The notes under the pieces: generated by a model
Database searches by the model: none
Told to the model about the DNA's origin: nothing
Seen by the model: the letters and a program-made list of their open reading frames with translations, nothing else
In this document: one piece after another, positions 35,682 through 43,482 of the stretch
Layout: each line of letters starts with the position of its first letter
How positions within the stretch are numbered: the first letter of the stretch is position 1
Made by a program: the position numbers and the translations under genes
Origin: JADLHS01 sp039806955
Lineage (GTDB): Bacteria > Verrucomicrobiota > Verrucomicrobiia > Limisphaerales > JADLHS01
DNA length: 64,000 bases
Reading direction: 5' to 3'
NCBI GenBank assembly: GCA_039806955.1
Contig: JBDHQI010000022.1
Location: 5,776-69,775, forward strand

Positions 35682-36680
35682 TTACGAAGAATGGCGCACA
35701 ATCAATCGCGCGGGAAGCACGATTTGCTTCGCCTCCGAGGATTTGCGTCGCGCCATGGCAGCCAGCAACTCCTGGAAGGCGCGCACGCCCAGTTCCGCCA
35801 CGGGTTGCGCGATGGTCGTCAGAGACGGCATGGTCAGCGGCGCCCACGGCGCGTCGTCAAACGACACTACCGCCAGATCTTGCGGGATCGCCAGCTCCAT
35901 TTCCTGCGCGATCCGCAACGCCGTCAGCGCGAGAATGTTTCCCAACGCCAGAATGGCTTCCGGCCGATCGCGCGTTTCCAACAACTGTTTTACTTCGGTC
36001 CAATCCGACGGCGGCAGATAACTATTGCCGACCAACCAATCCGCCCGGAACGGAATCCCCGCCGCCGCCAGTCCCGCCTTGTAGCCGCGCACCCGGGCAA
36101 TATTGACCGAACTGTTCGGCTTACCTTGCAGACAGGCAATCCGTCGCCGCCCGCACTGGACCAGATGTCGCACGGCTTCCTGAACTCCAGCGGTGTTGTC
36201 CGTGGTGATCGAAGTGGCTTTCAGCGACGCAAACACGCGGTCCACCTGCGTGATAGGCAAGCCTTGCGCATGCAACTGGATCAGGTGCGCCGCTTCGCCG
36301 CCCACCGGCGCCACAATCAAACCATCAATGCGCCGGCTGTACAGCACCTTGGCACATTCGGCTTCGACGGCGGTGGATTCTTCCGCGTCTGCCAGCAGGA
36401 CGCTGTATCCGGCGGCGCGCGCCTGTTTGCCGATGTGCCGGGCCAGCTCGGAGAAAAAGGAGTTGGAAATGTCGGGAATCAACAGACCGATGGTCCGTGT
36501 GGTTTTCAGGCGCAGACTGCGCGCCAGTTGATTCGGCTGCACGCCCAGTTTTTTCGCGGCCCGCAACACCCGCTCCTGGGTGGTCTTGGAGATGCGGAAT
36601 TGATCGCCCTTGCCGGAAAGAATGCGCGAAACCGTTCCGGGCGAAAGTCCCACCCGCTGTGAAAGAGTTTTAAGATCCAT
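35682..36680 (-). CDS. LacI-family transcriptional regulator
   Basis: Repressor/activator of 332 residues. The N-terminal helix-turn-helix is MDLKTLSQRVGLSPGTVSRILSG, the hinge helix VQPNQLARSLRLKTTRTIGLLIP, and the rest is a periplasmic-binding-protein-like effector domain. Start 36680 is chosen because GGAGGG lies 4 bases upstream and the DNA-binding domain begins there; the frame extends to 36806 without meaning. The effector is probably a nucleoside or sugar, inferred from the adjacent nucleoside hydrolase. An inverted repeat at 36735-36749, about 55 bp upstream, is a candidate autoregulatory operator. Confidence 0.92.
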   Translation of the reverse strand: MDLKTLSQRVGLSPGTVSRILSGKGDQFRISKTTQERVLRAAKKLGVQPNQLARSLRLKTTRTIGLLIPDISNSFFSELARHIGKQARAAGYSVLLADAEESTAVEAECAKVLYSRRIDGLIVAPVGGEAAHLIQLHAQGLPITQVDRVFASLKATSITTDNTAGVQEAVRHLVQCGRRRIACLQGKPNSSVNIARVRGYKAGLAAAGIPFRADWLVGNSYLPPSDWTEVKQLLETRDRPEAILALGNILALTALRIAQEMELAIPQDLAVVSFDDAPWAPLTMPSLTTIAQPVAELGVRAFQELLAAMARRKSSEAKQIVLPARLIVRHSS

Positions 36681-36734
36681 AGCCCTCCATCTGTCGCCGT
36701 AATCCACGACTTTCAAATCATCGGGCGAAAAAAA

Positions 36735-36749
36735 GCGCAAACCTTGCGC
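36735..36749. promoter_or_regulatory. Candidate LacI-type operator
   Basis: Inverted repeat GCGCAA-ACC-TTGCGC, six-base arms around a three-base centre, 55 bp upstream of the LacI-family gene. LacI regulators bind symmetric sites, often near their own promoters, but most have a central CG step that is not seen here, so the assignment is tentative. Confidence 0.3.
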
Positions 36750-36868
36750 CCCGCGAAAGAAATCCTCTGCATGACAAAATTGTAAAAGAATCGGAATCCG
36801 AGGCAAGGAACGCCTTTGGATCCGGGGGCAACGGCAGCCCCAACGTCAATCCGTTGCCGTGTGCCGAC

Positions 36869-37636
36869 TTATTGGGCGCTCGGCTGTTCGCGCACAAAGA
36901 AGAGCGGCACCGAATCCACGCTGAGTTGAATCATGAACGAATTGGTATTCCCCGGTCGCAACGTGAACGCCACGCTTTGGCGGCGATAATCGTCGAAATA
37001 ATAACTGCCGCGATAGACTTCGTCGCGTTCGCCGCGTAAAAGATCGAGCTTTTTGTCGCCGGGTTTCCAACTCGCATTGCTGGAATCCAACAGAAAGGCG
37101 ACGAAATCCCGCCCTGGTTTGCTTCGGTTTTCGACGATCCCAATCCGCATTTGCGCCGGGTCCTGAATGTGCCAGATGCCTTCGATCGGATCAAAATCCC
37201 GATCCGCCTGCAGATACAATTTCATCTCCGCCTCATCCATCGGGATGGATTCCCACGGTTGCGTGAAGCGGATCAGATTTGCCTCCACGCGATGCTTGGC
37301 GTGCAAAAAGTCCGGTTGTTGGATCGAAGTGATTTTGATCGCGTCCGCCCCGACGCGACGCGCCTTTTTGCGCATGGTGTTCAACTCATTTTCGAATGAA
37401 CCGCCGAACACCGTGAACAGAGTTTCACCGACGTACATTGAACCCACCGTCTCGTAAGCTCGCGGCACGGGCAGTTCCTCCGGGTACACGTAAATCGGAT
37501 AATCTGCCGGCTTCGGCTGACTCGTTGCGCCTTGCGGCGAGTAATCCGAAACCGTTCCGCAACCGGTCAGCAACCCGATCAACACCAGCCCACTTCCACA
37601 ATGTTTCAAACGCGTCACGCAAAACAGGTTCGGCAA
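36869..37636 (-). CDS. Predicted lipoprotein of unknown function
   Basis: 255-residue lipoprotein: signal peptide with lipobox LLTGC at about Cys26, then a Pro-rich linker (QPKPADYPIYVYPEELPVP). A domain opening YETVGSMYVGETLFTVFGG contains RRVGADAIKITS, reminiscent of heavy-metal-binding YbjQ/Pcp-like small domains but not clearly one. The C-terminal half is polar and Asp/Arg-rich. I do not recognise it. It is on the same strand as clpX but separated by 119 bp holding a hairpin, so probably independent. Confidence 0.72.
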   Translation of the reverse strand: MPNLFCVTRLKHCGSGLVLIGLLTGCGTVSDYSPQGATSQPKPADYPIYVYPEELPVPRAYETVGSMYVGETLFTVFGGSFENELNTMRKKARRVGADAIKITSIQQPDFLHAKHRVEANLIRFTQPWESIPMDEAEMKLYLQADRDFDPIEGIWHIQDPAQMRIGIVENRSKPGRDFVAFLLDSSNASWKPGDKKLDLLRGERDEVYRGSYYFDDYRRQSVAFTLRPGNTNSFMIQLSVDSVPLFFVREQPSAQ

Positions 37637-37715
37637 TTTCCGCTGATCGTCGAGTTAAAAGCACGAGGAGCATGAGGCGTGCGGTCCGCACAAAGTCCAG
37701 TTGGTGTTTCAAGAG

Positions 37716-37733
37716 TGCGACCGTCTGGTCGCA
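37716..37733 (-). terminator. Hairpin downstream of clpX
   Basis: Seven-base arms TGCGACC and GGTCGCA around GTCT, 23 bp beyond the clpX stop, with a second small palindrome GTGCGG-T-CCGCAC at 37679-37691. There is no good U-tract, so it may be a weak or Rho-assisted terminator for the clpP-clpX transcript. Confidence 0.4.
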
Positions 37734-37755
37734 GCGGTGCGGGGGGGGCGCCACT

Positions 37756-39054
37756 TCAGGCGGCGGCCTGGCTCTCTTTCCGGCGGATGATGGGTTTGCT
37801 TTCGCCAAGCACGGCCGGACGGGTGATCTTGATGTGAAAAATATCCGGATTACCTGGGGCTTCGTACATCACATCAAGCATGATTTTTTCGATCAACCCG
37901 CGCAGGGCGCGCGCCCCCGTGCCTTTTTTGTGCGCTTGCGCGGCCAGCTCCGCTTTGGCGTCGGCGGTAAATTCGAGCTTAACGCCGTCCATGGCGAGGA
38001 GTTTGGCGTATTGCTTGGTCAACGCATTGCGGGGTTCGGTGAGGATGGTGACGAGTTGTTCTTCAGTCAGTTCAGCCAGCGTCGTGGTCACGGGCAACCG
38101 TCCCACAAATTCGGGAATGAAGCCGTATTGCAGCAAGTCTTCCGGTTCAACTTGCGTCAAAATCTCGTCGCGGCCCACCGCCGCCATTTTCTGGGATTGG
38201 GACACGGCGGCGAAACCCATGGTGTGTCGCCCGAGCCGGCGTTGAATGATTTTTTCCAAGCCAATGAACGCGCCGCCGCAAATGAACAGCACGTTGCTGG
38301 TGTTGACGCGAATGTATTCTTGCTGCGGATGTTTGCGGCCGCCCTGCGGCGGCACATTGCAGATTGTGCCTTCCAGAATTTTCAGTAACGCCTGCTGCAC
38401 GCCCTCGCCGCTGACGTCACGGGTGATGGACGGGCCCTCGTTCTTGCGGGTGATCTTGTCAATCTCGTCAATATAGATGATGCCGCGCTGGGCGCGTTTC
38501 ACGTCGTAGTCGGCGCTTTGCAACAACCGGAGAATGATGTTTTCCACGTCCTCACCCACGTAACCCGCTTCGGTCAGCGTGGTGGCGTCAGCGATGGCAA
38601 AGGGAACGTCCAAAATTTTCGCGAGGGTGCGGGCGAGCAAAGTTTTGCCTGATCCGGTTGGCCCGACCATGAGAATGTTGCTTTTCTCAATTTCCACGTC
38701 CGCCAGGGAACGCGAGGCGGATTCGGGGGCGTCGTCACTGTTGCCCGCCGGGGTTGTCGTCGGGAGTTGAATCCGCTTGTAATGGTTGTGGACGGCCACC
38801 GCCAAAGTTTTCTTGGCGGCTTCCTGGCCGATACAATGCAAATCCAGCCGGTGCTTGATTTCCGCCGGCTTGGGAACGGTGAGGCGGGGTTGTTTTTTTT
38901 GCTCCTGCAATTGCGTCTCCCGATCGAGGACGTTTTTGCAGAGGATGATGCAATTATCGCAAATGTACACGCCCGGCCCGGCTATCAGCTTCTTCACTTC
39001 GGCGTGCGACTTGCCGCAGAAGCTGCACATGGTGAGATTGGTCGGTCGGGCCAT
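37756..39054 (-). CDS. clpX: ATP-dependent Clp protease ATP-binding subunit ClpX
   Basis: Hexameric AAA+ unfoldase that feeds substrates to ClpP, 432 residues. N-terminal zinc-binding domain with C10, C13, C32 and C35; Walker A GPTGSGKT; Walker B YIDEIDKI; pore loop GYVGED; arginine finger and sensor segments (FIPEFVGRLPV); and the ClpP-docking region. The start is clear (MARPTNLTMCSFCGKS). Only 12 bp separate it from the clpP stop, the standard clpP-clpX order. No trigger-factor gene precedes clpP as it does in many bacteria. Confidence 0.97.
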   Translation of the reverse strand: MARPTNLTMCSFCGKSHAEVKKLIAGPGVYICDNCIILCKNVLDRETQLQEQKKQPRLTVPKPAEIKHRLDLHCIGQEAAKKTLAVAVHNHYKRIQLPTTTPAGNSDDAPESASRSLADVEIEKSNILMVGPTGSGKTLLARTLAKILDVPFAIADATTLTEAGYVGEDVENIILRLLQSADYDVKRAQRGIIYIDEIDKITRKNEGPSITRDVSGEGVQQALLKILEGTICNVPPQGGRKHPQQEYIRVNTSNVLFICGGAFIGLEKIIQRRLGRHTMGFAAVSQSQKMAAVGRDEILTQVEPEDLLQYGFIPEFVGRLPVTTTLAELTEEQLVTILTEPRNALTKQYAKLLAMDGVKLEFTADAKAELAAQAHKKGTGARALRGLIEKIMLDVMYEAPGNPDIFHIKITRPAVLGESKPIIRRKESQAAA

Positions 39055-39066
39055 AATGATTGCGCC

Positions 39067-39699
39067 TTAATTTTTGTCCGCGCCCGGAATTTCCTTGCGC
39101 GATTGCACCACGTGATCCACGAGACCGTAATTCTTGGCCTCTTCCGCGCTCATGAAATTGTCGCGGTCGCAGTCTTTTTCCACCTGCTCCGCCGGTTTGC
39201 CGGTGTGTTTGGCGAGGATGTTGTTGAGCGTGGTTTTCAGTTTGAGCATGTGCTTGACGCGGATTTCCACGTCACTGGCCTGACCTTCCGCGCCGCCCAG
39301 CACTTGATGAATCATGATGTTGGAATTGGGCAGGGCGTAGCGTTTGCCCTTGGTGCCGGCCGCGAGTAACACCGCGCCCATGCTGGCGGCCTGACCCACG
39401 CAATACGTATTCACGTCGCAGGTCATGTATTGCATGGTGTCGTAGATGGCCAGTCCCGCCGTGACGCTGCCGCCGGGTGAATTGATGTAGAGATGCACAT
39501 CCTTTTTGGGGTCGGCCATTTGCAGAAACAGCAACTGCGCAATCACGATGTTGGCTACTTGGTCATCCACCGGCGTGCCGAGGAACAGGATGCGATCCAC
39601 CAGCAAGCGCGAATAAATATCCCAACTGCGCTCGCCGCGACCGGTTTGTTCGACGACGATGGGAACGAGAAAATTTTTCGGATCCACTAAATCACTCAT
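39067..39699 (-). CDS. clpP: ATP-dependent Clp protease proteolytic subunit ClpP
   Basis: Serine protease of 210 residues from the ATG at 39699. The catalytic Ser106 lies in GQAASMGA, His131 in IMIHQ, and the Asp in the DRDNFMSAEEAKNYGLVD segment. The frame is open up to 39858 but the extra 53 residues are unlike ClpP; starting at MSDLVDPKNF gives the normal family length. It forms one unit with clpX. It is divergent from the transporter gene at 39862. Confidence 0.96.
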   Translation of the reverse strand: MSDLVDPKNFLVPIVVEQTGRGERSWDIYSRLLVDRILFLGTPVDDQVANIVIAQLLFLQMADPKKDVHLYINSPGGSVTAGLAIYDTMQYMTCDVNTYCVGQAASMGAVLLAAGTKGKRYALPNSNIMIHQVLGGAEGQASDVEIRVKHMLKLKTTLNNILAKHTGKPAEQVEKDCDRDNFMSAEEAKNYGLVDHVVQSRKEIPGADKN

Positions 39700-39861
39700 C
39701 AGTGACGGCAAACTACTGGAGGGGCGGGGGAGCGTCAAGCCACGCGGAAATCGCTGGTCGCGCAAGGCAGACGTGGGAATGAAAGTTTGACCTGTTCCGG
39801 TGGAGTTCATTAGCATCCGCCGCAGCGTGGTCTGAGCTGCGGGAGCGCCGCCGAACATTTC

Positions 39862-41394
39862 ATGGAAATCTATTTCGTACTACTCTGTCTGGCGGCCGTC
39901 ATCGGACTCTACTTCTACAACAATCCGCTCGGGCACAGTAACTGGTTTTTGATGCGCCGGTTCATCAACTGGTTTCCGCTCGGGATGACTTACGCGTTTC
40001 TATACATGGGCCGCTACAACTTGCAGGTCTCCAAAAACGCGCTCGGCTCGCTGATGAGCAAGGAGGATTTCGGCATCATTTTTGGCGCGGGCACCTTTGT
40101 CTATGCGTTCTCGTTTTTGGTCAACGGTCCGTTGGTGGACAAGATCGGCGGCAAACGCGGCATCCTCATCGCCGCGGTGGGTTCGGCGGCGGCCAACATC
40201 GTTCTGGGGGTGCTCACGTATTTCGTGGTGATGGGCAAGCTGCAGATCAACCTCGTGCTGGCGTACGCCGTGGTTTACGCGGGCAACATGTACTTTCAAA
40301 GTTACGGCGCAGTCTCCATCATCAAGGTGAAAGCCTACTGGTTTCACGTGCGCGAACGCGGCGTGTTTGGCGCGATCTTTGGCACGCTGATTTCATTCGG
40401 CATTTATTTCGCGTTCGATTGGGGCGCGGCCATTGTGACGATGACCAAGGCGGGTTCGCTGGCGTCGGCCGGGTGGTTTCACAAGACCTTGCGGCATATT
40501 TTCGCGGTGGACACCCGCGCGGTGGACGCGACGTGGGCGATCTTTTTTATCCCGGCGGTCATCATGCTGTTCTGGGCGCTCATGGATTGGTGGCTCATCA
40601 AAGACACGCCGGAGGAAGCGGGATTTCCCTACCTGGATACGCACGACGCTTCCTCGGGAGAAATGCACATCCAACTGACCACTGCGGATTTGTTGAAAAA
40701 GATTTTTGCCAGCAAACTGATGCTGGTGATCGCGGCTGTGGAGTTGACCTCGGGCGTGCTGCGCAACGGCATCATCCAGTGGTACACCATTTTTGCGCAC
40801 GAGGTGCCGCAGGTGGGCGCAAAGTATTTTCAGGATAACTGGGGCTTTTTACTCTGCTTATTTGGTATTGCCGGCGGGTTCACGGGCGGATTGGTGTCGG
40901 ACAAACTGTTTCAATCCCGCCGCGGTCCGCCCGCCGCCTTGTTGGGCGCGGCGATGTTTCTGCTCACCAGTTTGATGGTGGTCTTTCTGTTCCGCTCGGC
41001 GGTGGCGGTGGCGGTGCTGGCACTGCTGATGTCCGCCGCGGTGATCGGCGTTCACTCACTGATGTCAGGCACGGCAGCGGCGGATTTTGGCGGTCGCAAG
41101 GCGACGGCCACCTGCTCGGGAATTGTGGACGGTTTTGTGTACCTGGGCAGCACGATCCAGTCGTTGGGCATTGGTTTTTTGACGCCAAAAGATCACGCGC
41201 TCAGCCAGGTGCCTGACGTTGCGTTCAGCTTCAGCGAACTGGCGGGCCGGAGCTGGTATTGGTGGCCGGTGTTTCTCATTCCGTTCGCCCTCCTCGGCAC
41301 TTTGCTGGCGGGAATCATCTGGTACGAATTGCCTGCCGCCACGCGCAAATACCTTGCGCAGTTAAAACCAAACCCGCCGAAGCCCGAGGCGTGA
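39862..41394 (+). CDS. MFS transporter, OPA (GlpT/UhpT-like) family
   Basis: Major-facilitator membrane protein of 510 residues with about twelve hydrophobic helices plus one N-terminal extra helix. The segment YAFLYMGRYNLQVSKNAL and the following FGIIFGAGTFVYAFSFLVNGPLVDKIGGKRG match organophosphate:phosphate antiporters, where the Arg of the YxxRxN block binds phosphate. The substrate is probably a phosphorylated organic compound such as glycerol-3-phosphate, by family. It stands alone between clpP (divergent) and MGMT (convergent, 17 bp). Confidence 0.87.
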   Translation: MEIYFVLLCLAAVIGLYFYNNPLGHSNWFLMRRFINWFPLGMTYAFLYMGRYNLQVSKNALGSLMSKEDFGIIFGAGTFVYAFSFLVNGPLVDKIGGKRGILIAAVGSAAANIVLGVLTYFVVMGKLQINLVLAYAVVYAGNMYFQSYGAVSIIKVKAYWFHVRERGVFGAIFGTLISFGIYFAFDWGAAIVTMTKAGSLASAGWFHKTLRHIFAVDTRAVDATWAIFFIPAVIMLFWALMDWWLIKDTPEEAGFPYLDTHDASSGEMHIQLTTADLLKKIFASKLMLVIAAVELTSGVLRNGIIQWYTIFAHEVPQVGAKYFQDNWGFLLCLFGIAGGFTGGLVSDKLFQSRRGPPAALLGAAMFLLTSLMVVFLFRSAVAVAVLALLMSAAVIGVHSLMSGTAAADFGGRKATATCSGIVDGFVYLGSTIQSLGIGFLTPKDHALSQVPDVAFSFSELAGRSWYWWPVFLIPFALLGTLLAGIIWYELPAATRKYLAQLKPNPPKPEA

Positions 41395-41411
41395 CGCCCC
41401 GTTGCGGCGCT

Positions 41412-41900
41412 TCAGAAGAAGTGAATTTTTTCCGCCGTCAGTAGCTTGCGTTTCCAATCCAGGCCGCCGCCAAAGCCACCCAGTCGCTGGTGTGTCGCCA
41501 GCACGCGGTGGCAGGGAATCAGCAGCGGAATGGGATTGGCGCCGCAAGCGCTGCCCACCGCCCGCACGGCTTTGGGACGCCCGATTGCGGATGCCACTTC
41601 ACCGTAACTTCGTGTATGTCCGAGTTCGATTTGCGAAAGAGCGCGCCAGACATCCTGTTGAAAGGCTGTACCGCCCGATAGATCAAATGGCGGTAAAGTG
41701 GAAGGTCGGCATCCGCTTAGAACCGCCTTCACGGCCGCGATGGTTTGCCGATGCCAGGTGCGAATTTTGGGAGGCAAATCCGGGAGCACAGATGGTCGGG
41801 TTGCGCACGTCTCGGGAAAACTTAATTGCGCCAGACCTGTTGCCGAGTAACCGGCGATAAATTCTCCGTCCTTTGTGGAAACCGGCAGGCAATAATTCAT
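41412..41900 (-). CDS. ogt: Methylated-DNA-protein-cysteine methyltransferase
   Basis: Suicide DNA repair protein removing alkyl groups from O6-alkylguanine, 162 residues. The acceptor Cys130 lies in IPCHRV; the upstream FQQDVWRALSQIELGHTRSYGEVASAIG is the DNA-binding winged helix. The length fits a stand-alone Ogt/MGMT rather than Ada. No alkylation-response regulator is adjacent. Confidence 0.93.
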   Translation of the reverse strand: MNYCLPVSTKDGEFIAGYSATGLAQLSFPETCATRPSVLPDLPPKIRTWHRQTIAAVKAVLSGCRPSTLPPFDLSGGTAFQQDVWRALSQIELGHTRSYGEVASAIGRPKAVRAVGSACGANPIPLLIPCHRVLATHQRLGGFGGGLDWKRKLLTAEKIHFF

Positions 41901-41921
41901 GCGGCAAAAACTGACAACGGC

Positions 41922-42458
41922 TCAGCGATGGTGCAGATACCACCAGACGGTGCCGAACAGCACGATGAAAAGCACGGCGGCGAAAAAGATGAAGCGATTG
42001 CGTGCGACCCGTCGTTCCTTGCGCAAGGGGCGTAAGCCTTGCACGCCGCCCGCCGCAAGATAGTTCACCAGTTGCGGATTGCTGGTGTTGGGGCCGGTGA
42101 AGAAGCGGCGAATTTTCTGAATCGCCGCCGGCAGGTCCAGTTTGCGTGTGCCGAACTCGTTGTAGTGTTCGGGCAGATTCGGCATTTCATTTTCCGTGGT
42201 GATGCGTTCCTGGCTGATTTCCTCGAAGACAGGTTCCGGCCCGGACACGGTCGGTGGCGGAGTCGTGCCGGTTGGGAGTGTATGCGTGACAGTTGCGCCG
42301 TGGGGGGCCGCGGTGGTGCGCAGTCGTGGCGCGTCTTCCGGCGCGTGATGCAATTGCCCGTCGAGCTGCAGAATCTCCGCTTCCAAGGCGGCAATTTTGG
42401 CGTTCAACTCCTGCGCCCGGTCAGAAATCGGATCTGTTCTTTTTTTCCACCAACTCAT
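41922..42458 (-). CDS. Membrane protein with N-terminal coiled coil
   Basis: 178-residue protein beginning MSWWKKRTDPISDR, then a short coiled coil (about 12-40), a Pro/Thr-rich linker, and a region ending in one C-terminal helix (about 158-176) after a basic RRVARNRF stretch. Not recognised. Start 42458 is chosen over an upstream frame extension to 42581 that overlaps the next gene's end. It lies 29 bp downstream of another coiled-coil membrane protein, and the pair may form one complex. Confidence 0.68.
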   Translation of the reverse strand: MSWWKKRTDPISDRAQELNAKIAALEAEILQLDGQLHHAPEDAPRLRTTAAPHGATVTHTLPTGTTPPPTVSGPEPVFEEISQERITTENEMPNLPEHYNEFGTRKLDLPAAIQKIRRFFTGPNTSNPQLVNYLAAGGVQGLRPLRKERRVARNRFIFFAAVLFIVLFGTVWWYLHHR

Positions 42459-42487
42459 GAGTCGCAACGGTTGGACCGCGTGGCTCG

Positions 42488-43159
42488 TTAATGTGTCTGC
42501 AACAACAGGGCGACCAATACTCCCAGCGCGAGTAACGCAACTACCGCGAGAGGCCAGGTAAAGGCCAGTCCCCATTTGCAAAGTTGCCCAAAACTCAACA
42601 TCGTCAAATCGGGTTTGCCGAAACCCGAGCGGGCTGACGTCTCGCTGGAGTCCGCCACATGTTCCCCGGAGAGAACGTCAAATTTCAAGCGCGCGCCATT
42701 CCATTCCATGCGCGCATTTTCCAGTGTGGTCAGTGCGCGAGTGAGTTCGACGTGGAATTGCTCCTTGGACCAGCCTTCCTCGTTGATGCCGCGAACTTTG
42801 ACCAGGGCGTCGCGCAGATCGGAAATGGTTTTGCCCATTTGCTCCGCGTCCCGGCGAGCGGCAAATTCCGCTTCCTCCAACAAGCCCAGGCCGCGCGTCA
42901 GATTTTGAATCAGCTCCTGGCGTCCGGTTTGAAATTCGGTCTGCCGCCGGCGCACTTCCTCAAGCGCGGCGCGCTCACGTTCCAATTCTTCCTGGGCGCG
43001 TTTCAGGTCGGCCAGCTTGCGTTGCGCTTCGGCAACCCGCGAGTCCACCTCTTCGCGCGAAGGCGCGCGGGACTCACCACCCACGGCACTGCTGTTTGCG
43101 GTCAGGTGGTGGGTGAAATCCGCATCAACAAATTCCGTGGCATCATATTCCGTCGGCAT
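42488..43159 (-). CDS. Coiled-coil membrane protein
   Basis: 223-residue protein: acidic N-terminus, a long coiled coil (about 35-85, heptad-rich REEVDSRVAEAQRKLADLK...), a second helical region (about 90-150), and one C-terminal membrane helix (about 200-220). Tail-anchored topology is predicted. Not recognised. Together with the downstream gene it resembles paired structural membrane proteins of unknown role. Confidence 0.7.
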   Translation of the reverse strand: MPTEYDATEFVDADFTHHLTANSSAVGGESRAPSREEVDSRVAEAQRKLADLKRAQEELERERAALEEVRRRQTEFQTGRQELIQNLTRGLGLLEEAEFAARRDAEQMGKTISDLRDALVKVRGINEEGWSKEQFHVELTRALTTLENARMEWNGARLKFDVLSGEHVADSSETSARSGFGKPDLTMLSFGQLCKWGLAFTWPLAVVALLALGVLVALLLQTH

Positions 43160-43298
43160 GGGACGACTGTATGTCTGTCGGGAAAAAGTGTAAAGAAATG
43201 TATTGGCACAAAACCGGTTTTCGGCGGGCCGTGGCGCTTGGGATCAAAGTTGAATTAGGCTGTGCGGAGCGATCGGAGTTGCTATGTTTTTGGCGAGT

Positions 43299-43374
43299 GG
43301 CCCCGTAGCTCAAATGGATAGAGCAGCGGTTTCCTAAACCGTTGATTCCAGTTCAATTCTGGGCGGGGCTACCA
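43299..43374 (+). tRNA. tRNA-Arg (anticodon CCT)
   Basis: Complete 76-base cloverleaf. Acceptor GGCCCCG pairs with CGGGGCT; D-arm GCTC...GAGC; anticodon stem GCGGT/ACCGT with loop TTCCTAA, giving anticodon CCT at positions 34-36 for AGG codons; T-stem TCCAG/CTGGG with loop TTCAATT; discriminator A and an encoded CCA end. It lies alone, 108 bp before the DUF6600 lipoprotein gene. Confidence 0.95.
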
Positions 43375-43482
43375 ATGTTCGCATGGACAAGTGATGACGA
43401 GTGATTTGCGGGCGGTGAATACACCTGGGGTGTGGTCGTCTATCCCTTGGCAGATATGGAACTGTGCAATCAAGGTAAAGTT

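Noticed and set aside
37739..37748. Run of Gs near the clpX stop as a possible frameshift site
   Set aside because: It lies after the clpX stop codon, so it does not affect any gene.
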